Shown here one piece after another: positions 35,132 to 46,771 of a stretch of 64,000 bases of DNA. Made by a program: the position numbers and the translations under genes. This stretch comes from Pilatotrama ljubarskyi (Eukaryota > Basidiomycota > Agaricomycetes > Polyporales > Polyporaceae). Every line of letters starts with the position of its first letter. Positions within the stretch are counted from its first letter, which is position 1. Where the stretch lies: contig MU277674.1 in assembly GCA_022385805.1 (NCBI GenBank), forward strand, positions 497,251-561,250, read 5' to 3'. The notes beneath the pieces were generated by a model. The model did not search any database, was not told where the DNA came from, and saw nothing but the letters and a program-made list of their open reading frames with translations.

Positions 35132-38061
35132 CTAGTCCACGCGGATAGCGCTGTATAGCCTCCGGACAGCCCAGTACGTCGCGAGGAACCCGATAGTGCC
35201 TGGATACATCATAGCGTGTTAGCGCTTCGGGCACGTCTTGTCAGCATGGAACCTGAGGTGAGGGCGCACCTGTGATGAGGAAGTCGAGGAGCGCGAGCAG
35301 AAGCAGGTATCCGAAGTAGAGCACAGTGCTCGAGAACGAATCGAGCGACAAGCGAGACGCCCAGTACACAATTCCGTACCCGAGGAGCCAGAAGGCGCTG
35401 CCGCCTCCGGTGAGGAATGCGCGCCAGTGCCAGCGATAGTCTTCGCGGCACAGGATGAAGTACGTGAAGAGGATCGTTACCGTCGCCGTCGTCAGCGCGA
35501 CGAGAGCTGCGGTGAGCGCGAGGAAGCCGAATGCGTAGTATGCGCGCGAGGCGAAGAGGCTCGAGAGCACGAAGTACAGCTCAACGAACGCTGCGCCTGT
35601 GTAGGGGGCTATGTGTCAGAAGCGGAATGAACGCGCGTGGAAAACATAACACCGACCGAAAGGCAGGACACCTGCGAGGAGAGTTGTCGCCTGCGGCGAA
35701 GTTCAGTCGTCTACCAAGGAAAGGGCGCAATGGGAATAACGTACCCATGGACGAAGATACGTCGGCTGCGGAGGGATCTGACGAGGGATCTGGTTCACTC
35801 TCACGGGATTAGGGATACCCTGAATAACACGAGTCAGCGAGGCACATTCCGCGCTTGTGAGCGAGCAGAGCGGCTCACTCCGTGCTTCGAACCGAAGTAC
35901 GATCCCACTGCCGAAAGGGGCGCAGAGATACCAAACCAGAGGACGATGATCAGGAGAAGTGTGCCTAGAGAAGCGTGCGGTCAGCATCGGAAGAACATGG
36001 TCGAGCGCATCGCTTCCGCTGTAGTTCGGATACGATGAGAACATAGGACACACCAAAGGGCACGGCACCCGAGGAGCCCGCTGCAACGAGGAAAAGGTCC
36101 AACAAGAAGACAATTGCGAAGACGATGCTATAAAGGAATGGTGCATCAGCGCTCACATGTCCTGGCGAAGGGGCAGCGAGCGAAATGCTCACGTGGGCAT
36201 GATAGTAGCAGTGAGGAACGAGTTGCGCCGCTTATTTGTTCCTCCAAGTGACGCATATACCCTGCTGGAGATGTAGCCTCCGATTCTGAGCAAGCCACCA
36301 CAGTCAGCACCAGCATGTGCTGTCCAACAAAGACATCTCACCCGCCGAAGAACGTCCAACAGATCATCATGACCGTAGCAAGCGACCCGCGATTGGATGG
36401 CGACAGGAACCCAAGAAGCGCAAATACTGGAACGGGAAAGAGGATAAGTATACCGGCGCCACCGTAGAATCACAAGCGTGAAGAGCTAACCGAGGGTGAC
36501 AGCAACCATCGCGCACAGCTGTGCGCCGTTGCCGACGAGAACGGACAGGACCATCGGGTTCTGAGGCGTGCGGAAGACTTCGCCATGGATCAGCTTCCAA
36601 CCCCAGTCTTCCTGCACATCTTCCTACGCATATAGTCAGCATCTTCACATCCTGACACTCGGAAGTCACATACACTCAGGTCTATGGCGTTGTACCGTGA
36701 GATCTAGATAGGAATCAGTTATGACCGAGGCAGGGCCACCACAAAACGAACTCACATCTCTAGAGACGGTCCGCAGCAGTATCATGGACACCATGACACA
36801 TAGGAATACGACCACAATGACAGCATTGATGAGGCTAAACCAATGGATGCGCTTCAAAAACATATCATGAGCGCACATGTCGGACCGAAAGTCATGCGGT
36901 ACTGACGGGATCGAAGATGTGCAAGTAGTTATCCCATCTCGTGGCCCAAGGAGTGTCTGATTCCTGACCCGACAATAGGTCGTTAGATTTTCCAAGACCA
37001 GTCCATGCGGCATACATACCTCCCACAGCACGCGGTAGGTGTACCGCACCGTGGTATTGTCAGATTCGCTCAGAATGAGCGGTGGAGCAGGCGCGACACA
37101 GTCGAGTTCGCCATCGGTGGGCACATCCTGCGGACCTCCACGACTGTATGAGAAAATATGAGTGAGTTACAGTGCGCAGGTCGTTGCACGGGATCATGAA
37201 AGTCACCTCGTAGGCCAAACAATCACTCCGACAATACGGTATACGCCGGGGCTGGGACTATGGTACCTGCATATCGAGCGCCGATTAGAAAGCCTGTGAA
37301 ACACAGCTGCCAATGCGCCTAACCTCAGTGCGATGTTGTAGTGGTTGTGCAGCGCAGGCATCTCCTGGAATTCCCCTTCGTCGTTGCCAAGGTTGAAACC
37401 CATATCAAAGAAGACCTCTCCTGACCGTCGGTCCACTTTCGTTTCAGCCGCCGGAAGTCCGTCCACAAGCCAGTTGATAGCATAGTCTTCTCGTATGCGG
37501 TCGTTGATGAACTTGGCGTCCTCCGGCGGCACAGTTTCCACGCAGAGCACCTTACACGTTGCATTGTCACGGAGCATTTTGATCTATGCATTCTCTCCTG
37601 AGCACGTTGCTCCTAGCGTAGTTGTGATATACGCCTACATCGTATGGTGAGTTGAATATACGGTCTCCGAATAGGATAGACCCGAGAGATTCGGGTTGCT
37701 TCTTGGGACCGCCTTCCGGTTGACAGAAGTGGAAAGCGGGATTATAGTAGTCATCTGTAGCACAGTGTGAGCTCATAACACGCTTCAATTCAGGACTCGA
37801 CTCACAGTTAATCAGGGATTTCTAGGCTCCGGTGGGAGGTGTGAGCGCATTCAGGTCGTCGCAGGATGCTACGAGACCGAGACGTACAAGCTTATCGTTG
37901 TCATTCCCGGACATCATCGGTGTCAAAGCATTGACAAAGAGGTCCACAGGCTCGCCATCATGGTAGTCATGGGGCGCCGCCCCCGGTAGGTAGAATGCAT
38001 ACGCAGTAGAGAGTAGCCAGAGCAGGGACAAGCACAAGCCGCCGCGCGGCAGATGAACCAT
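35132..38061 (-). CDS. TM9 superfamily (nonaspanin/EMP70) endomembrane protein
   Basis: Nonaspanins are nine-pass proteins of the Golgi and endosomes, involved in sorting of membrane cargo and in adhesion and copper handling in yeast. The start at 38061 gives a signal peptide (GGLCLSLLWLLSTAYAFYLP), then the family opening FYLPGAAPHDYHDGEPVDLF. A long lumenal domain follows, split over many exons (SHCATDDYYNPAFHF, GDRIFNSPYDV, DRIREDYAINWLVDGLPA). Membrane helices begin near 36840 (IHWFSLINAVIVVVFLCVMV). The C-terminal half includes GGIGGYISSRVYASLGGTN, SGAVPFG and FLDFLITG-type helices, ending TYWAVRRLYSAIRVD and TAG. The canonical C-terminal KxD export/retention signal is not seen: the end is IRVD. 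At least fourteen introns. Identity at family level is secure; which of the yeast TMN paralogues it matches is not. Confidence 0.93.
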
Positions 38062-38847
38062 TGTCGGTGACGCCTAATCTGAGCGAGTCAGAATTGCTGC
38101 GAGGTGCTGAGCAGTTCAAGTCCAGAGATGGTGGTGCCGTGCAGAGAGTGCGGCGGTGCGCAGCCAAACAGCAGAGCCTGTCAGTGTCCGTGTGCGAGAA
38201 CGGCAAGCCGTTACGGTGTCCAAGGCCGGCGCGTTGCTGGCACAGGCGCTGGTGACATATTTAGCGCGTCGCGTGACAGTATGTCACAGGCAAATGGGCG
38301 TCTAAGTATGCAACGCTTGTGGCACCGATACGAGACGCCCGTTGCCCTTCAGCGCTCTTCCGCGAGTCTCAAGTGCTGCCAAGCGCTTCCTGCAGACGGT
38401 TAGGACGGGATTGCGACATACAGAGAGCGGACACAGCGTGTTCCGGTCTATCTGTTGTAGTCTTTCTATATATGATCTCCTCTGCTGACCAACTGAGCAC
38501 CAAACCCGCAGTCCCACTATTCCGTTGACTACAGGGATTGGCCATCACCCGAGGCGACCGGCGTCCCGCTCGTCATCTACCTCGCACATCCGCTCACAAC
38601 GCACTTACCCGACCTCTCAGCAACCCGCCACGAATTGAGGGGGAAGTGGTCTTGTACTGCCGTCCTGGTATGTCCTCTGCCAAGGCGCACTGGCCACTAG
38701 CCATGACAGGCTCTTCGCGTCCGCATCGGCAGGCTGTCTCACCGTCCACGGACATTCGGCGCCCGAATATCGCCCGCCCTTATATTCGAGTCCGCCCCTG
38801 CCTGGTGGCACAAATCGCCTCCTCGTACTTCGACTACCTTGACCACC
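38062..38847. other. Intergenic between TM9 gene and F-box gene (divergent)
   Basis: About 785 bases holding both upstream regions. No coding frame with a recognisable feature. TTATATT at about 38780 lies some 65 bases before the F-box ATG and could be a TATA-like element. Confidence 0.45.
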
Positions 38848-39939
38848 ATGGATTCCTTCATGGAACGACTACCCGAGGAGCTCGTCGCATACATATTCGA
38901 CCACCTGCAAGCAGCGCACGCTTTATCAACAGCGATGGTCGTCAATCGCCAGTGGTACATGTTCGGTGCACGGAATCTCCACTCCAGGCTGGTGCTCGGT
39001 TTGGGATTCGACCTCACCCTCGAATCGTCGGAAACCGTCGTTTGCTTGATGAAGCGGCTTGTCTCGCCAACGTTGCCGTCCGCCCATCTCATCCGTCACC
39101 TCGTCATCTACGGTCTGGCTCGCCCAGATGTGCAGAGTCTCATTCTCGACATTCTGCGCCGCGCCACCGGGCTGCGCTCGCTCGACATGCACTCCCTCCA
39201 CTGCCTGCATAGCGAGTCACTCTTCCCACCAGACGCTGTTTCTGCACAAGACCTGCTCCCCAGTATTGTGGCGCTCAACGTCGCATCCGCACCCTTCATC
39301 GCAGCCCTTGCCCACACACGCCGGCTCCACGCGCTGCGCGTGCACGACCCGATGGATCACGCGGCCCTCAGTCGCCTCGCGCACGAGAACGGCAATTTCG
39401 TGAACACGATTCAATCACTCGAGCTTGCGGTATCGATCGACAGCCCGGGCGCTGCAGTGGAAGAGATGGCGTACCTCGCCTCTGCGCTCAGAAACGCACC
39501 CTTACGCGCACTCGCCCTGCAGTTCGTCCTGGGTCGTCCCGGGCTCATGTCATGGTCTGATTTTGAGGTTCGTTTGAGTTGACGTTTCCGGGAAGTTCTT
39601 TCGCTGATGGTATTTTAGGACGTTATCGGGCGAATGGGGCCCCTCTTACGAACCTTCCCGGATTTAAGCATCGTCAGCCTCGTCATCCGTCCGGATCCCA
39701 TCATGCCGTCCATCGCATCCGGCGAGGTCGGCTCCGGAGAGGAGCAGCGAGAACGGATGACCCGGAGGCTGGCGGAGCGACTCATCGCCGACAACAGTCT
39801 CACCCGTCTGACGCGTATTGAGCTACGATGGCACGGGTGGACAGTACATGGCGGTGCACTGTCTGCGCTCTCAAGGTCTGAGTTCCTTAGACTTCCGCAG
39901 AACTGGACATACCAGCAGCACGCCGCTTCGGTGCACTGA
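38848..39939 (+). CDS. F-box protein, basidiomycete type
   Basis: The start ATG at 38848 (context ACCACCATGG) opens MDSFMERLPEELVAYIFDHL, an F-box, followed by TAMVVNRQWYMFGARNLHSR, the end of that domain. The rest is the Leu-rich, weakly repetitive region common in agaricomycete F-box proteins (LIRHLVIYGLARPDVQSLIL, LRSLDMHSLHCLHSE, LELAVSIDSPGAAVEEMAYL). One intron at about 39570-39619 joins SWSDFE to DVIGRMG. The stop at 39937-39939 follows HAASVH; another short intron near 39877-39900 could change the last 25 residues. Likely an SCF substrate receptor; substrate unknown. Confidence 0.82.
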
Positions 39940-40271
39940 AAGGCTGGCTGTCGATACTCCTATGCGGCCAGTACATGCTGTGGCAACATAGGGCGTGGAG
40001 GATACGTCAAGCATTCAGAGTCGAGGACGAGGTGAGCCTAACGCTCCTTGATCGTTGAATACATATTCCGAGTGCGGGCCGGGCTCACACGCTCACTGTC
40101 TACGTATGTAGGCTGCTAGGCACTCGGGGGCATCATGACCACATGGACCTTTCTCCGACCCATAGAGACGCGCGGTTATTAGGAGGATGGAAGTCGCATA
40201 TGACCGCATCTTCCCCTCTCGCCATCGTACTATATGACCGAGAGACTCTCGTGAGATTATCGCAACGTCAT
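39940..40271. other. Intergenic
   Basis: 332 bases between two convergent 3' ends. Nothing recognisable. Confidence 0.5.
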
Positions 40272-40620
40272 CTATAAGTATACCTCCCGCCGGTATAGCA
40301 CCGCAAGTTTGTATGGGACATTCGCAGTGTCATAGAGCCAAGAAGCTGAAGGATCTCCCTTCTTCGTCACTTGAACCCAACCTAACAGAGCCTCGGCAAG
40401 AATACTCTGTAGGACAGCGGCATTCGCAGGATCTTCTGACACCTCACACTTAAGTAGGCGAGATGAAAGGAAGTGCCAGGCCGCAGTCTGTGAACTGAAT
40501 GGAGTGGCGGTGCGGGCTCGGCCGATGCCGAGCGTGGAATTGAAGCGATCCTCATCAACGTGCAAGGTCCGTTACGTTCGCGGGGGACCCCTGTCTATTG
40601 TTTTCTTCTTCATCTCTCAT
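40272..40620 (-). CDS. Candidate 86-residue protein of unknown function
   Basis: Two exons, 40620-40576 and 40487-40272, are separated by an 88-base GTAACG...TTCACAG intron with both borders in phase 0. The product has a short polar start (MRDEEENNRQ) and then an ordered-looking body: TAAWHFLSSRLLKCEVSEDP, AAVLQSILAEALLGWVQVTK, SWLYDTANVPYKLAVLYRRE and VYL before TAG. The mix of helix-forming and hydrophobic residues is unlike random GC-rich sequence. No family is recognised. The long exon alone has no ATG, which supports an upstream exon. It would be transcribed divergently from the 1091-residue protein. Could instead be the relic of a larger gene. Confidence 0.4.
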
Positions 40621-40928
40621 CTCTGTGGGTGCGCTTTGCAAGGAACATCTGGGCGTGAGCGGTGACTCTCGCTACTGTAGGTTGCGGCCACGAAGCGCGA
40701 CATAGCAGCTGACGCTATCTCAGAGAACTCAAGAAAATCGGGCAACTTTATCAGAGCTTTGACTTGTGGACACCTCTCAAAACCCCTCAACTTCTAGGCT
40801 CGCTCCAGCATTCGGCGACCTTCTCTCGCCGCATCGTACTCGCATTCTATCTGGGAAGTGAATCATCTCGGCCTGCGCCGTCCGTGAAAACGCATATACG
40901 CACCTTTCTGTCCTGACATCAGGCTGGC
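40621..40928. other. Upstream region of the 1091-residue coiled-coil gene
   Basis: 308 bases between divergent starts. It should contain the promoter and leader of the gene starting at 40929. No clear motif. Confidence 0.45.
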
Positions 40929-43900
40929 ATGGCCGAAGCGTCGTCCACGTCGTCCAATCCACTCGCCACCTTCCAATTCACCGCTATCGGACAAGCACCC
41001 GCGCTGTTGAAACGTCTTTCGGCTCCAGAGGAGGTCGGCGGGCAAGACTTCCCCCCTTCGCCATCCCCGTCGCCTTTGTCTTCTCCGAAAGAGCCTACCT
41101 CAAGCATCCCCCGGCCGAAGAGCTCGCGCAGATCGCTTCTCGCTAGTCTTGCAGGAATTGAAGAATCGAACATGGAAGCCGACAATGCCCCTGTTCAGGC
41201 AGCATCCGAAGCATCGCGAACATCGGGTTCGAGTGGCGCGTCTGCTCGCGTAGCGCCCAACGGCGCGCCTTCATCCGCATCCGTCGGGAAGCCGCGCCTC
41301 TCGCCAGCGATGAATGGAAGCCGCAACGCTTCTCGTACCCCGCCTTCGCAGGCGCCTCTCTCCGTTGCGGTTAGCACAGGAGCCGCGACAAATGGGTCCG
41401 CTCTCAACGCACTTCTCCCAGTTCCGAGCCCGAGTTTAGCAGCCGTGGGAGGCCTGTCTCCGGCCGTGACAGAACGGCCGTCTCTGCAGCAGGACGACGC
41501 GATCGACGCCTTTCGTCGCGCGTTGCAGCGTCTGCATGCCGAGTCGGAGGAGTACTCCCGCCGGGAGGAAGAGACTCGACACGCTATGGCGCGGCAACAA
41601 GACCAGGCCGCCCGTTGGCACGCCCGCGCCGATGCGCTCCTCGATTCGTTCTCGGGGCTCTTCGCACAATGTGAACGCAAAGTCGCGTCTGCCAGTCATG
41701 CTGTCGCTGAGGTCGAGCGGTTGCAAGCTCTCGTACGACAGAAAGAAGAGGAAGCCGACGAAACTCGCCGTAGGGTCGCTTCTCTTGAGACCGAAAAGGC
41801 AGAACTCGATCGCGCGCTTGAAGATATGCGCTCTCGTAGCACGGAGAGATTGCGCTTGATGGAGGCTAATGCGGCTGAGCTTCGCCGGGCAGCTGAGGCC
41901 GCAGCCTCGGAAAAGGCAGCCATGGAGGCCGCTCTCCGGGACCTCAACGCAGCCATCGAGACCGCCAAGCGCGAATCGCTCGCACAGACTGAACAGCGGG
42001 AGCACGAGTTTCAGGCGCGCCTGGAGGAACAGAAGCGAATAGCCGATCGAGAGAAGCAAGAACTGCTCAGGCAGCTGCAGGAACAGAAGCGGCTCACGGA
42101 GCAGGAGAAACAGAAGCGCATGGCAGGTCTGGTGGCTGAGCGGCTTAGGCTTGAAGAACAACTCAGGGCTGAGATGGAGGAGCAGATGCGTGCGCACGCA
42201 TACCACGGCTCAGGTGCACCTCCTAGCGCTGCGGAGCCCCGTGCGGCTGAGGAACGAGCCCGGGTGGACGCCAGCATGCCTTCGGTGTCAGCTATCCAAT
42301 CCCCCGCTGCGGAGCTGTCCGCTCAGAACTCCGCGATCCTTCCCATCTCCCGTTCCGGTGCCGTTCTCACTGCGAAGGCCACACCACCGCACCCATCTGC
42401 ACCCGCGCCAGCAGCAAACGCTGGTAATCCCGCGTTCACTCGACATGCAAGCCATCCGTCGCCTTTGCAAGATCTCAAGCCGCTCACCATTCCTGACGTC
42501 GAAAGGCAATTACCCCCCGACGTGTCTCCTGTCGAGTACCCCACCGTGAAGCGCGAAGTCATCACCCCTTCTCTGCCAACTGTTCAACCAGAGTCATCCA
42601 CTAGTCACCGCGCTCCGCGGCCAGTGGAGACGCCTATAGCAAAGAGAGTAAAGCGTGAGCCAAGCACACTTGGGCGCAAACCTTCCTTTATGCCGTCTTC
42701 GACTCCGCCGCAAGCTGCAGGTTCTCGTGTCACGAGTCAGCTCATGCCAGAGGCGCCTACGGTGCTGGACCCCATCTACCAACAATCTGGAACAGATGCC
42801 CCGCATGATATTGAGCCGCTTCGTCGTGAACAGTCACTCGACTATGAGCCAGGTCCCGCTCGTCCCAGTGGACTTCGTGACAATGCTCCTCTGTCCGGCG
42901 GAGTGAGGGTGTCTACAGGTGCTCCCGCAGCCACAAGGACCTCTGGCCATCCTTCTAAACCGGCCCTTCAAGACCGTATCTCGTCTGGATTACCGCCGAT
43001 GAAAGAGGGTTCGAACATGAGCGGCCCTGGCACACCTTCTCCTGCGATGTCATCTGGTCTATCATCCTCAGAATTCCCGCCACCGCTTTCTTCCCTTCCA
43101 GACCTGGCGTATCCCTCACGCGAGGACTCTCCTACCCTGATGACGTCCACATCGTCTTCCGGTGACCGGCCAGCAGGCCTTGGCATCATCGATGCTCACG
43201 ACGGAGGCACGTATATTCACTCGGGACAGAGGTCGCGCGGTCCTACACCACCTCCAGTAGAAGCACCCCCGAATCGGGGAAGAGCCCAACGGAAGATACA
43301 ACGAGTTGCCGACCATTACTCGCCAGTGGCTAAGCCTGTACAGACCACTTGGGAACCTGACCATTGGTCCCCAAGTCCAGGTCGCGAGCTGCCCCGCCGT
43401 GAAGCATATTCACCTCCTGTGCGTCACAAGCGAACGCGCGAGGATGATTCGCCGGCGAGGTCGACATCTCGCCGTGCTCGAGTCTCCCCCCCTGACGCTG
43501 AACGACCTCGTTTCGCCGCCCCTCCGCCTCGCCGGATCTCTGAACGATATGAGCCGGGACCTTCGACATATGATGAGAGGAGCCGAAGTCGTAGTCCCCG
43601 GCCAGGCCAGCCTCCTGCGCAGGAGAGGAGCCGAAGTCCTCCCCGCAACCCATACGCGCTAGTCTCCCCTCCCCAAGCACATTACGTCTCCCCTATCTAT
43701 TATCCTCCACCACAACCGCCATCTCACGACCCTCCGTCCAACTACTGCGCGTTCGCGAACGGGTATGCGCCTCAGCCTGAAGCTCCCCTCCCGGAAGCTG
43801 AAGCCCGCTTCCCTCAGGTGGCACCAGCAATACCGGCCGTCGCGGACAGACTTGTACGCAACCCCAATGCAGCAACCCGCACCAAACCGTCCAAGGTGGC

Positions 43901-44204
43901 CGCCGCCGCCACCACCACCACGGTCTCGCGCCCCGCTCGAGCACCGGCTCAGGGACGCTCCCCGCCTTCGACGGAGGGTTCCGGAAAGAGATCCCTACTA
44001 GACCGCATGAAGTTCTCTCCGGCCGACGCAGACGGGCAGACTGCTCCCAGGGAAAACGTTGGTAGCAGACCGGCTCGCGGTCGGGAGGCTAGCTCCCGTG
44101 GCCGTCGCGGCAGACCTGCCCCGTCACGCGACCAGGGCACCCAAGGTCGCCCTCCCATGACTTTGGCTTTGGCCGATCGTCTGTCGGGTCCGAGTCAGTC
44201 TTGA
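40929..44204 (+). CDS. 1091-residue coiled-coil and disordered protein, unknown function
   Basis: A single exon, unusual in this intron-rich window. About residues 187-420 form a long coiled coil, from DDAIDAFRRALQRLHAESEE to LEEQLRAEMEEQMRAHA, dense in Glu, Arg, Ala and Gln. The first 180 residues are Ser/Pro/Ala-rich. The last 650 are low in complexity with Pro, Ser, Arg; they include RSRSPRPGQPPAQERSRSPP, a Pro/Tyr-rich part (YVSPIYYPPPQPPSHDPP) and an Arg/Gly-rich tail (RPARGREASSRGRRGRPAPS). Arg-Ser dipeptides and an RGR-like tail suggest a nuclear, RNA- or chromatin-linked protein, but that is inference. I see no named domain. The ATG at 40929 follows a C/T-rich leader. A continuous 1091-codon frame makes the coding call firm. 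Confidence 0.85.
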   Translation: MAEASSTSSNPLATFQFTAIGQAPALLKRLSAPEEVGGQDFPPSPSPSPLSSPKEPTSSIPRPKSSRRSLLASLAGIEESNMEADNAPVQAASEASRTSGSSGASARVAPNGAPSSASVGKPRLSPAMNGSRNASRTPPSQAPLSVAVSTGAATNGSALNALLPVPSPSLAAVGGLSPAVTERPSLQQDDAIDAFRRALQRLHAESEEYSRREEETRHAMARQQDQAARWHARADALLDSFSGLFAQCERKVASASHAVAEVERLQALVRQKEEEADETRRRVASLETEKAELDRALEDMRSRSTERLRLMEANAAELRRAAEAAASEKAAMEAALRDLNAAIETAKRESLAQTEQREHEFQARLEEQKRIADREKQELLRQLQEQKRLTEQEKQKRMAGLVAERLRLEEQLRAEMEEQMRAHAYHGSGAPPSAAEPRAAEERARVDASMPSVSAIQSPAAELSAQNSAILPISRSGAVLTAKATPPHPSAPAPAANAGNPAFTRHASHPSPLQDLKPLTIPDVERQLPPDVSPVEYPTVKREVITPSLPTVQPESSTSHRAPRPVETPIAKRVKREPSTLGRKPSFMPSSTPPQAAGSRVTSQLMPEAPTVLDPIYQQSGTDAPHDIEPLRREQSLDYEPGPARPSGLRDNAPLSGGVRVSTGAPAATRTSGHPSKPALQDRISSGLPPMKEGSNMSGPGTPSPAMSSGLSSSEFPPPLSSLPDLAYPSREDSPTLMTSTSSSGDRPAGLGIIDAHDGGTYIHSGQRSRGPTPPPVEAPPNRGRAQRKIQRVADHYSPVAKPVQTTWEPDHWSPSPGRELPRREAYSPPVRHKRTREDDSPARSTSRRARVSPPDAERPRFAAPPPRRISERYEPGPSTYDERSRSRSPRPGQPPAQERSRSPPRNPYALVSPPQAHYVSPIYYPPPQPPSHDPPSNYCAFANGYAPQPEAPLPEAEARFPQVAPAIPAVADRLVRNPNAATRTKPSKVAAAATTTTVSRPARAPAQGRSPPSTEGSGKRSLLDRMKFSPADADGQTAPRENVGSRPARGREASSRGRRGRPAPSRDQGTQGRPPMTLALADRLSGPSQS

Positions 44205-44572
44205 AGCACGCCGGAGGTGCAGGAGTACAGCTCCCTGGTTTCATTTTAGCAAATGGGCGTGGCTCGCGTCTTTGCACCCTTGATCTGCCGCCTTCCCCTC
44301 AAGCCTTCAAGTAGAATGGTCCAAGCATAATCATGTTTTTCTCTCAGTTCGCCAGCGTGCCTTTGTTGTATGATCATCGGAGAGTCCCACCATGTAGCGC
44401 TCGGTATGATGTTGAATCGTGTTCCACCGTACTCAATACAAGAGGGTAAGTATCCAAAGGGTACCCGTAGTCGATGTGGGATAGCGGACAGAGAAGGGGT
44501 GGCAGCGAGAGGGTCTTAACGCAAAAACATAACGGTATAGTGGTACATCTTCGAGTTCGACCAGCGCCATGT
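44205..44572. other. Intergenic between convergent genes
   Basis: About 370 bases that hold two 3' ends. No gene or structure seen. Confidence 0.5.
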
Positions 44573-45862
44573 TCAGCTGGCCCCGCAAATGGTCAATTCC
44601 CTCATTTCCTGGAGGACGCTTTCCACCTGCAAAGAGCTAAGGTACTGGTCCCCTTGTTAAGGAACGCCCAGCTTACCTGCGCGTCCAGTTGGCCTCCGGC
44701 ATAGTCATCTCGGACGTTGTCCGCGAAGTATCTGTACAAAGCCGTGTAAGAAATCCGCAGCAAGTCGCTCAACAGTGCATCTCGAACCTTTGCACACCAC
44801 CAAGCTTCTCGTAGCCTTCCTCTGCGAACTTGCATTGCATACGAATCATAGCTTCAAAACTGGGGTCGAAGTAGGGGATGCGGAGATCGAGCAGTTGTGG
44901 GAGCTCGGATATCAACTGCTCGTTGAGCAGATCGAAGACCTCTTTCGCTTCATCGTGTTCTTGTTGCGCCTGCGAAGCGAACATCTATCGTATCGCAGTA
45001 GCACTGAAGTATAATAGTATGGCTTACCCGGGGGAGCTTCGTGGGGTCGTCACTCGGCTTCGCTATGAGCTTGTTTAGTCTGCTGCGCGCTGCGTCGTAA
45101 TCGAGGAGCTGGCCACGCCTGAGTAACATATCATGCCACGCGCTAGCAGACTGCACACCTTGTGGTTGCGTTTGTTGATCTGCTCGTTCACGACCGGGAA
45201 AATGGCGTTCATCTTGCCCAGGGGTTCCATCACCGTCGTGCGGTAAGGAGCTTCCTGTCGAACGGCAGCCATTAGTCAAGCAAGAAGGGAGAAAGAGCTC
45301 CGGGGTACGCACTAGTTCGCGTGCAATGCCGGTATCAAGGTCGTCCACCGCGCGTTTGTACGCATGAGCCGCCATTGCGCTCTCCGAAGCCTTGTCGGCA
45401 GCGCTGTAGAAGACGTCGATGGTATCTGCCAGGCGGCCTTGTGTTGCCGTCATCGCTGCTTAGGCGTAAGGGCACCGGGTAGGGGGGGGCAAACGGGTAT
45501 GAACCACCGCACCTTTCATCGCGTCGGAGTAGCCTTTGGCGGCCTTCTGCAGAGCTTGGCACTCCTTCTCGAAGCTGCACACATCGCGTCAGGCCACCGT
45601 ACGGGAAGCACGGGTAATGCACGTACGTCTTGTACTTTAGCTCCTCATCTGCAAACTCCCTGTCCACTGTTCGTTCAATTTGACCGGTCTTTTGGAGGAG
45701 CTGGTATGACGGCATTTCAGGAGGGTGCGCTCAACGGTCTAAACCGAGACGGCATTACAGATGTTCCAGCACGAGAGATGCCCTTCTTGAATCTGCATAG
45801 ATTGATGTCAGACAGCAGCTTGTCGACATGTTTGAAAGGCGGACCAACCCTGTCCAGCTCAT
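44573..45862 (-). CDS. RVS161: BAR-domain protein, Rvs161/amphiphysin type
   Basis: Rvs161 forms a curved dimer (with Rvs167) that binds membranes at endocytic vesicle necks. Start ATG at 45862 gives MSWTG, then FKKGISRAGTS and LLQKTGQIERTVDREFADEE after two introns, all in phase; MSWxGFKK is the amphipathic N-terminal helix of the family. The BAR helices follow: MTATQGRLADTIDVFYSAAD, AYKRAVDDLDTGIAREL, APYRTTVMEPLGKMNAIFP, EQINKRNHK, LLDYDAARSRLNKLIAK, VFDLLNEQLISELPQLLDLR and PYFDPSFEAMIRMQCKFAEE. The last exons give YFADNVRDDYAGGQLDAQ and VESVLQEMRELTICGAS with TGA at 44573-44575. There is no SH3 domain, so Rvs161-like rather than Rvs167-like. Length (about 250 residues) fits. Confidence 0.93.
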
Positions 45863-46771
45863 GGTGGCGTGTGTGGATGTGGGGTGAGGTAAGAGGCAGG
45901 CAGGAGATATGGCAGCTGCTTAAGGCTGTGCGGATGCGATATCCCTCCACAGGACTCGCCGACTCGGAGATCACTTATGGGCGCTTACTCTGATGCCGCG
46001 GTCGCATGTCCGCATTTGGTAGCAGGCGCTATTCCGAGTCGACGGTTTGTAGAAAGTAGTAAGTACCGATTTGAAGCTGATTATGCCACAGTCAGCGTCG
46101 GATTTGAAGGTGTCCTGACGCTGCGATATCCCTAATGAACCGGTACCGTTCTGTGAAGGGCCGGCCCTGCAGACTCTGGATCCAAGATGGCATTCACCGT
46201 GACGCCGATTTTGCTAATGCGATTGGTTTAGAGCCTGCGCGAGTCAGCGAGCTGCTGGTGGCCGCAAGCTTCCCAGCGTGCTCTTCCTGTCTGCGCTCGC
46301 TCAGTGCTGTAGCGATTTATGTAGGCTCCATGAGATTTTTCAATCCTTAAGGGTCCACGCCTCCTCACTGCTGACAACTCTACCTTGTTGACACCAGAGA
46401 GGCGATGCCAAACCACCGAGCACGTAGGCAACCAGCAATACCATATCGTCTGAATGAACTATACTTGAATCGTGATGGTCTTGCCAGATGTCGGCCTCCG
46501 GTGTATAACTGAACGCTGTCGCCAGTCACGGCGGCTGGAGATTACTTCTGAGCTCAACCAGAAGGGACGTCCCGGAGTGCAGTTCCAGGCAGCCTTGGGA
46601 CCTATATGTCGTCAACTTCATGCCTCGTACACGCCTTCAATGATCTCTCAGCTGCACGGGTTCACATGGCTCGAAGCCGAGCAATCTGCGCTGGCCCGAA
46701 GGTCTTCTGATTCGCGATACGCCGCCTAGTACGCCGCTATTACCAATTGGATGTAGCTATGTACGCGCTGA
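45863..46771. other. Intergenic
   Basis: About 900 bases between the start of the BAR gene and the 3' end of the hemerythrin-like gene. Short frames on both strands (for example 46135-46350) have no features. I see no gene. Confidence 0.5.

Noticed and set aside
41195..42277. Several minus-strand frames opposite the 1091-residue gene
   Set aside because: They are Ser/Arg/Cys/Leu-rich mirror frames of a coiled-coil coding sequence, a known artefact of Glu/Arg/Ala-rich codons.
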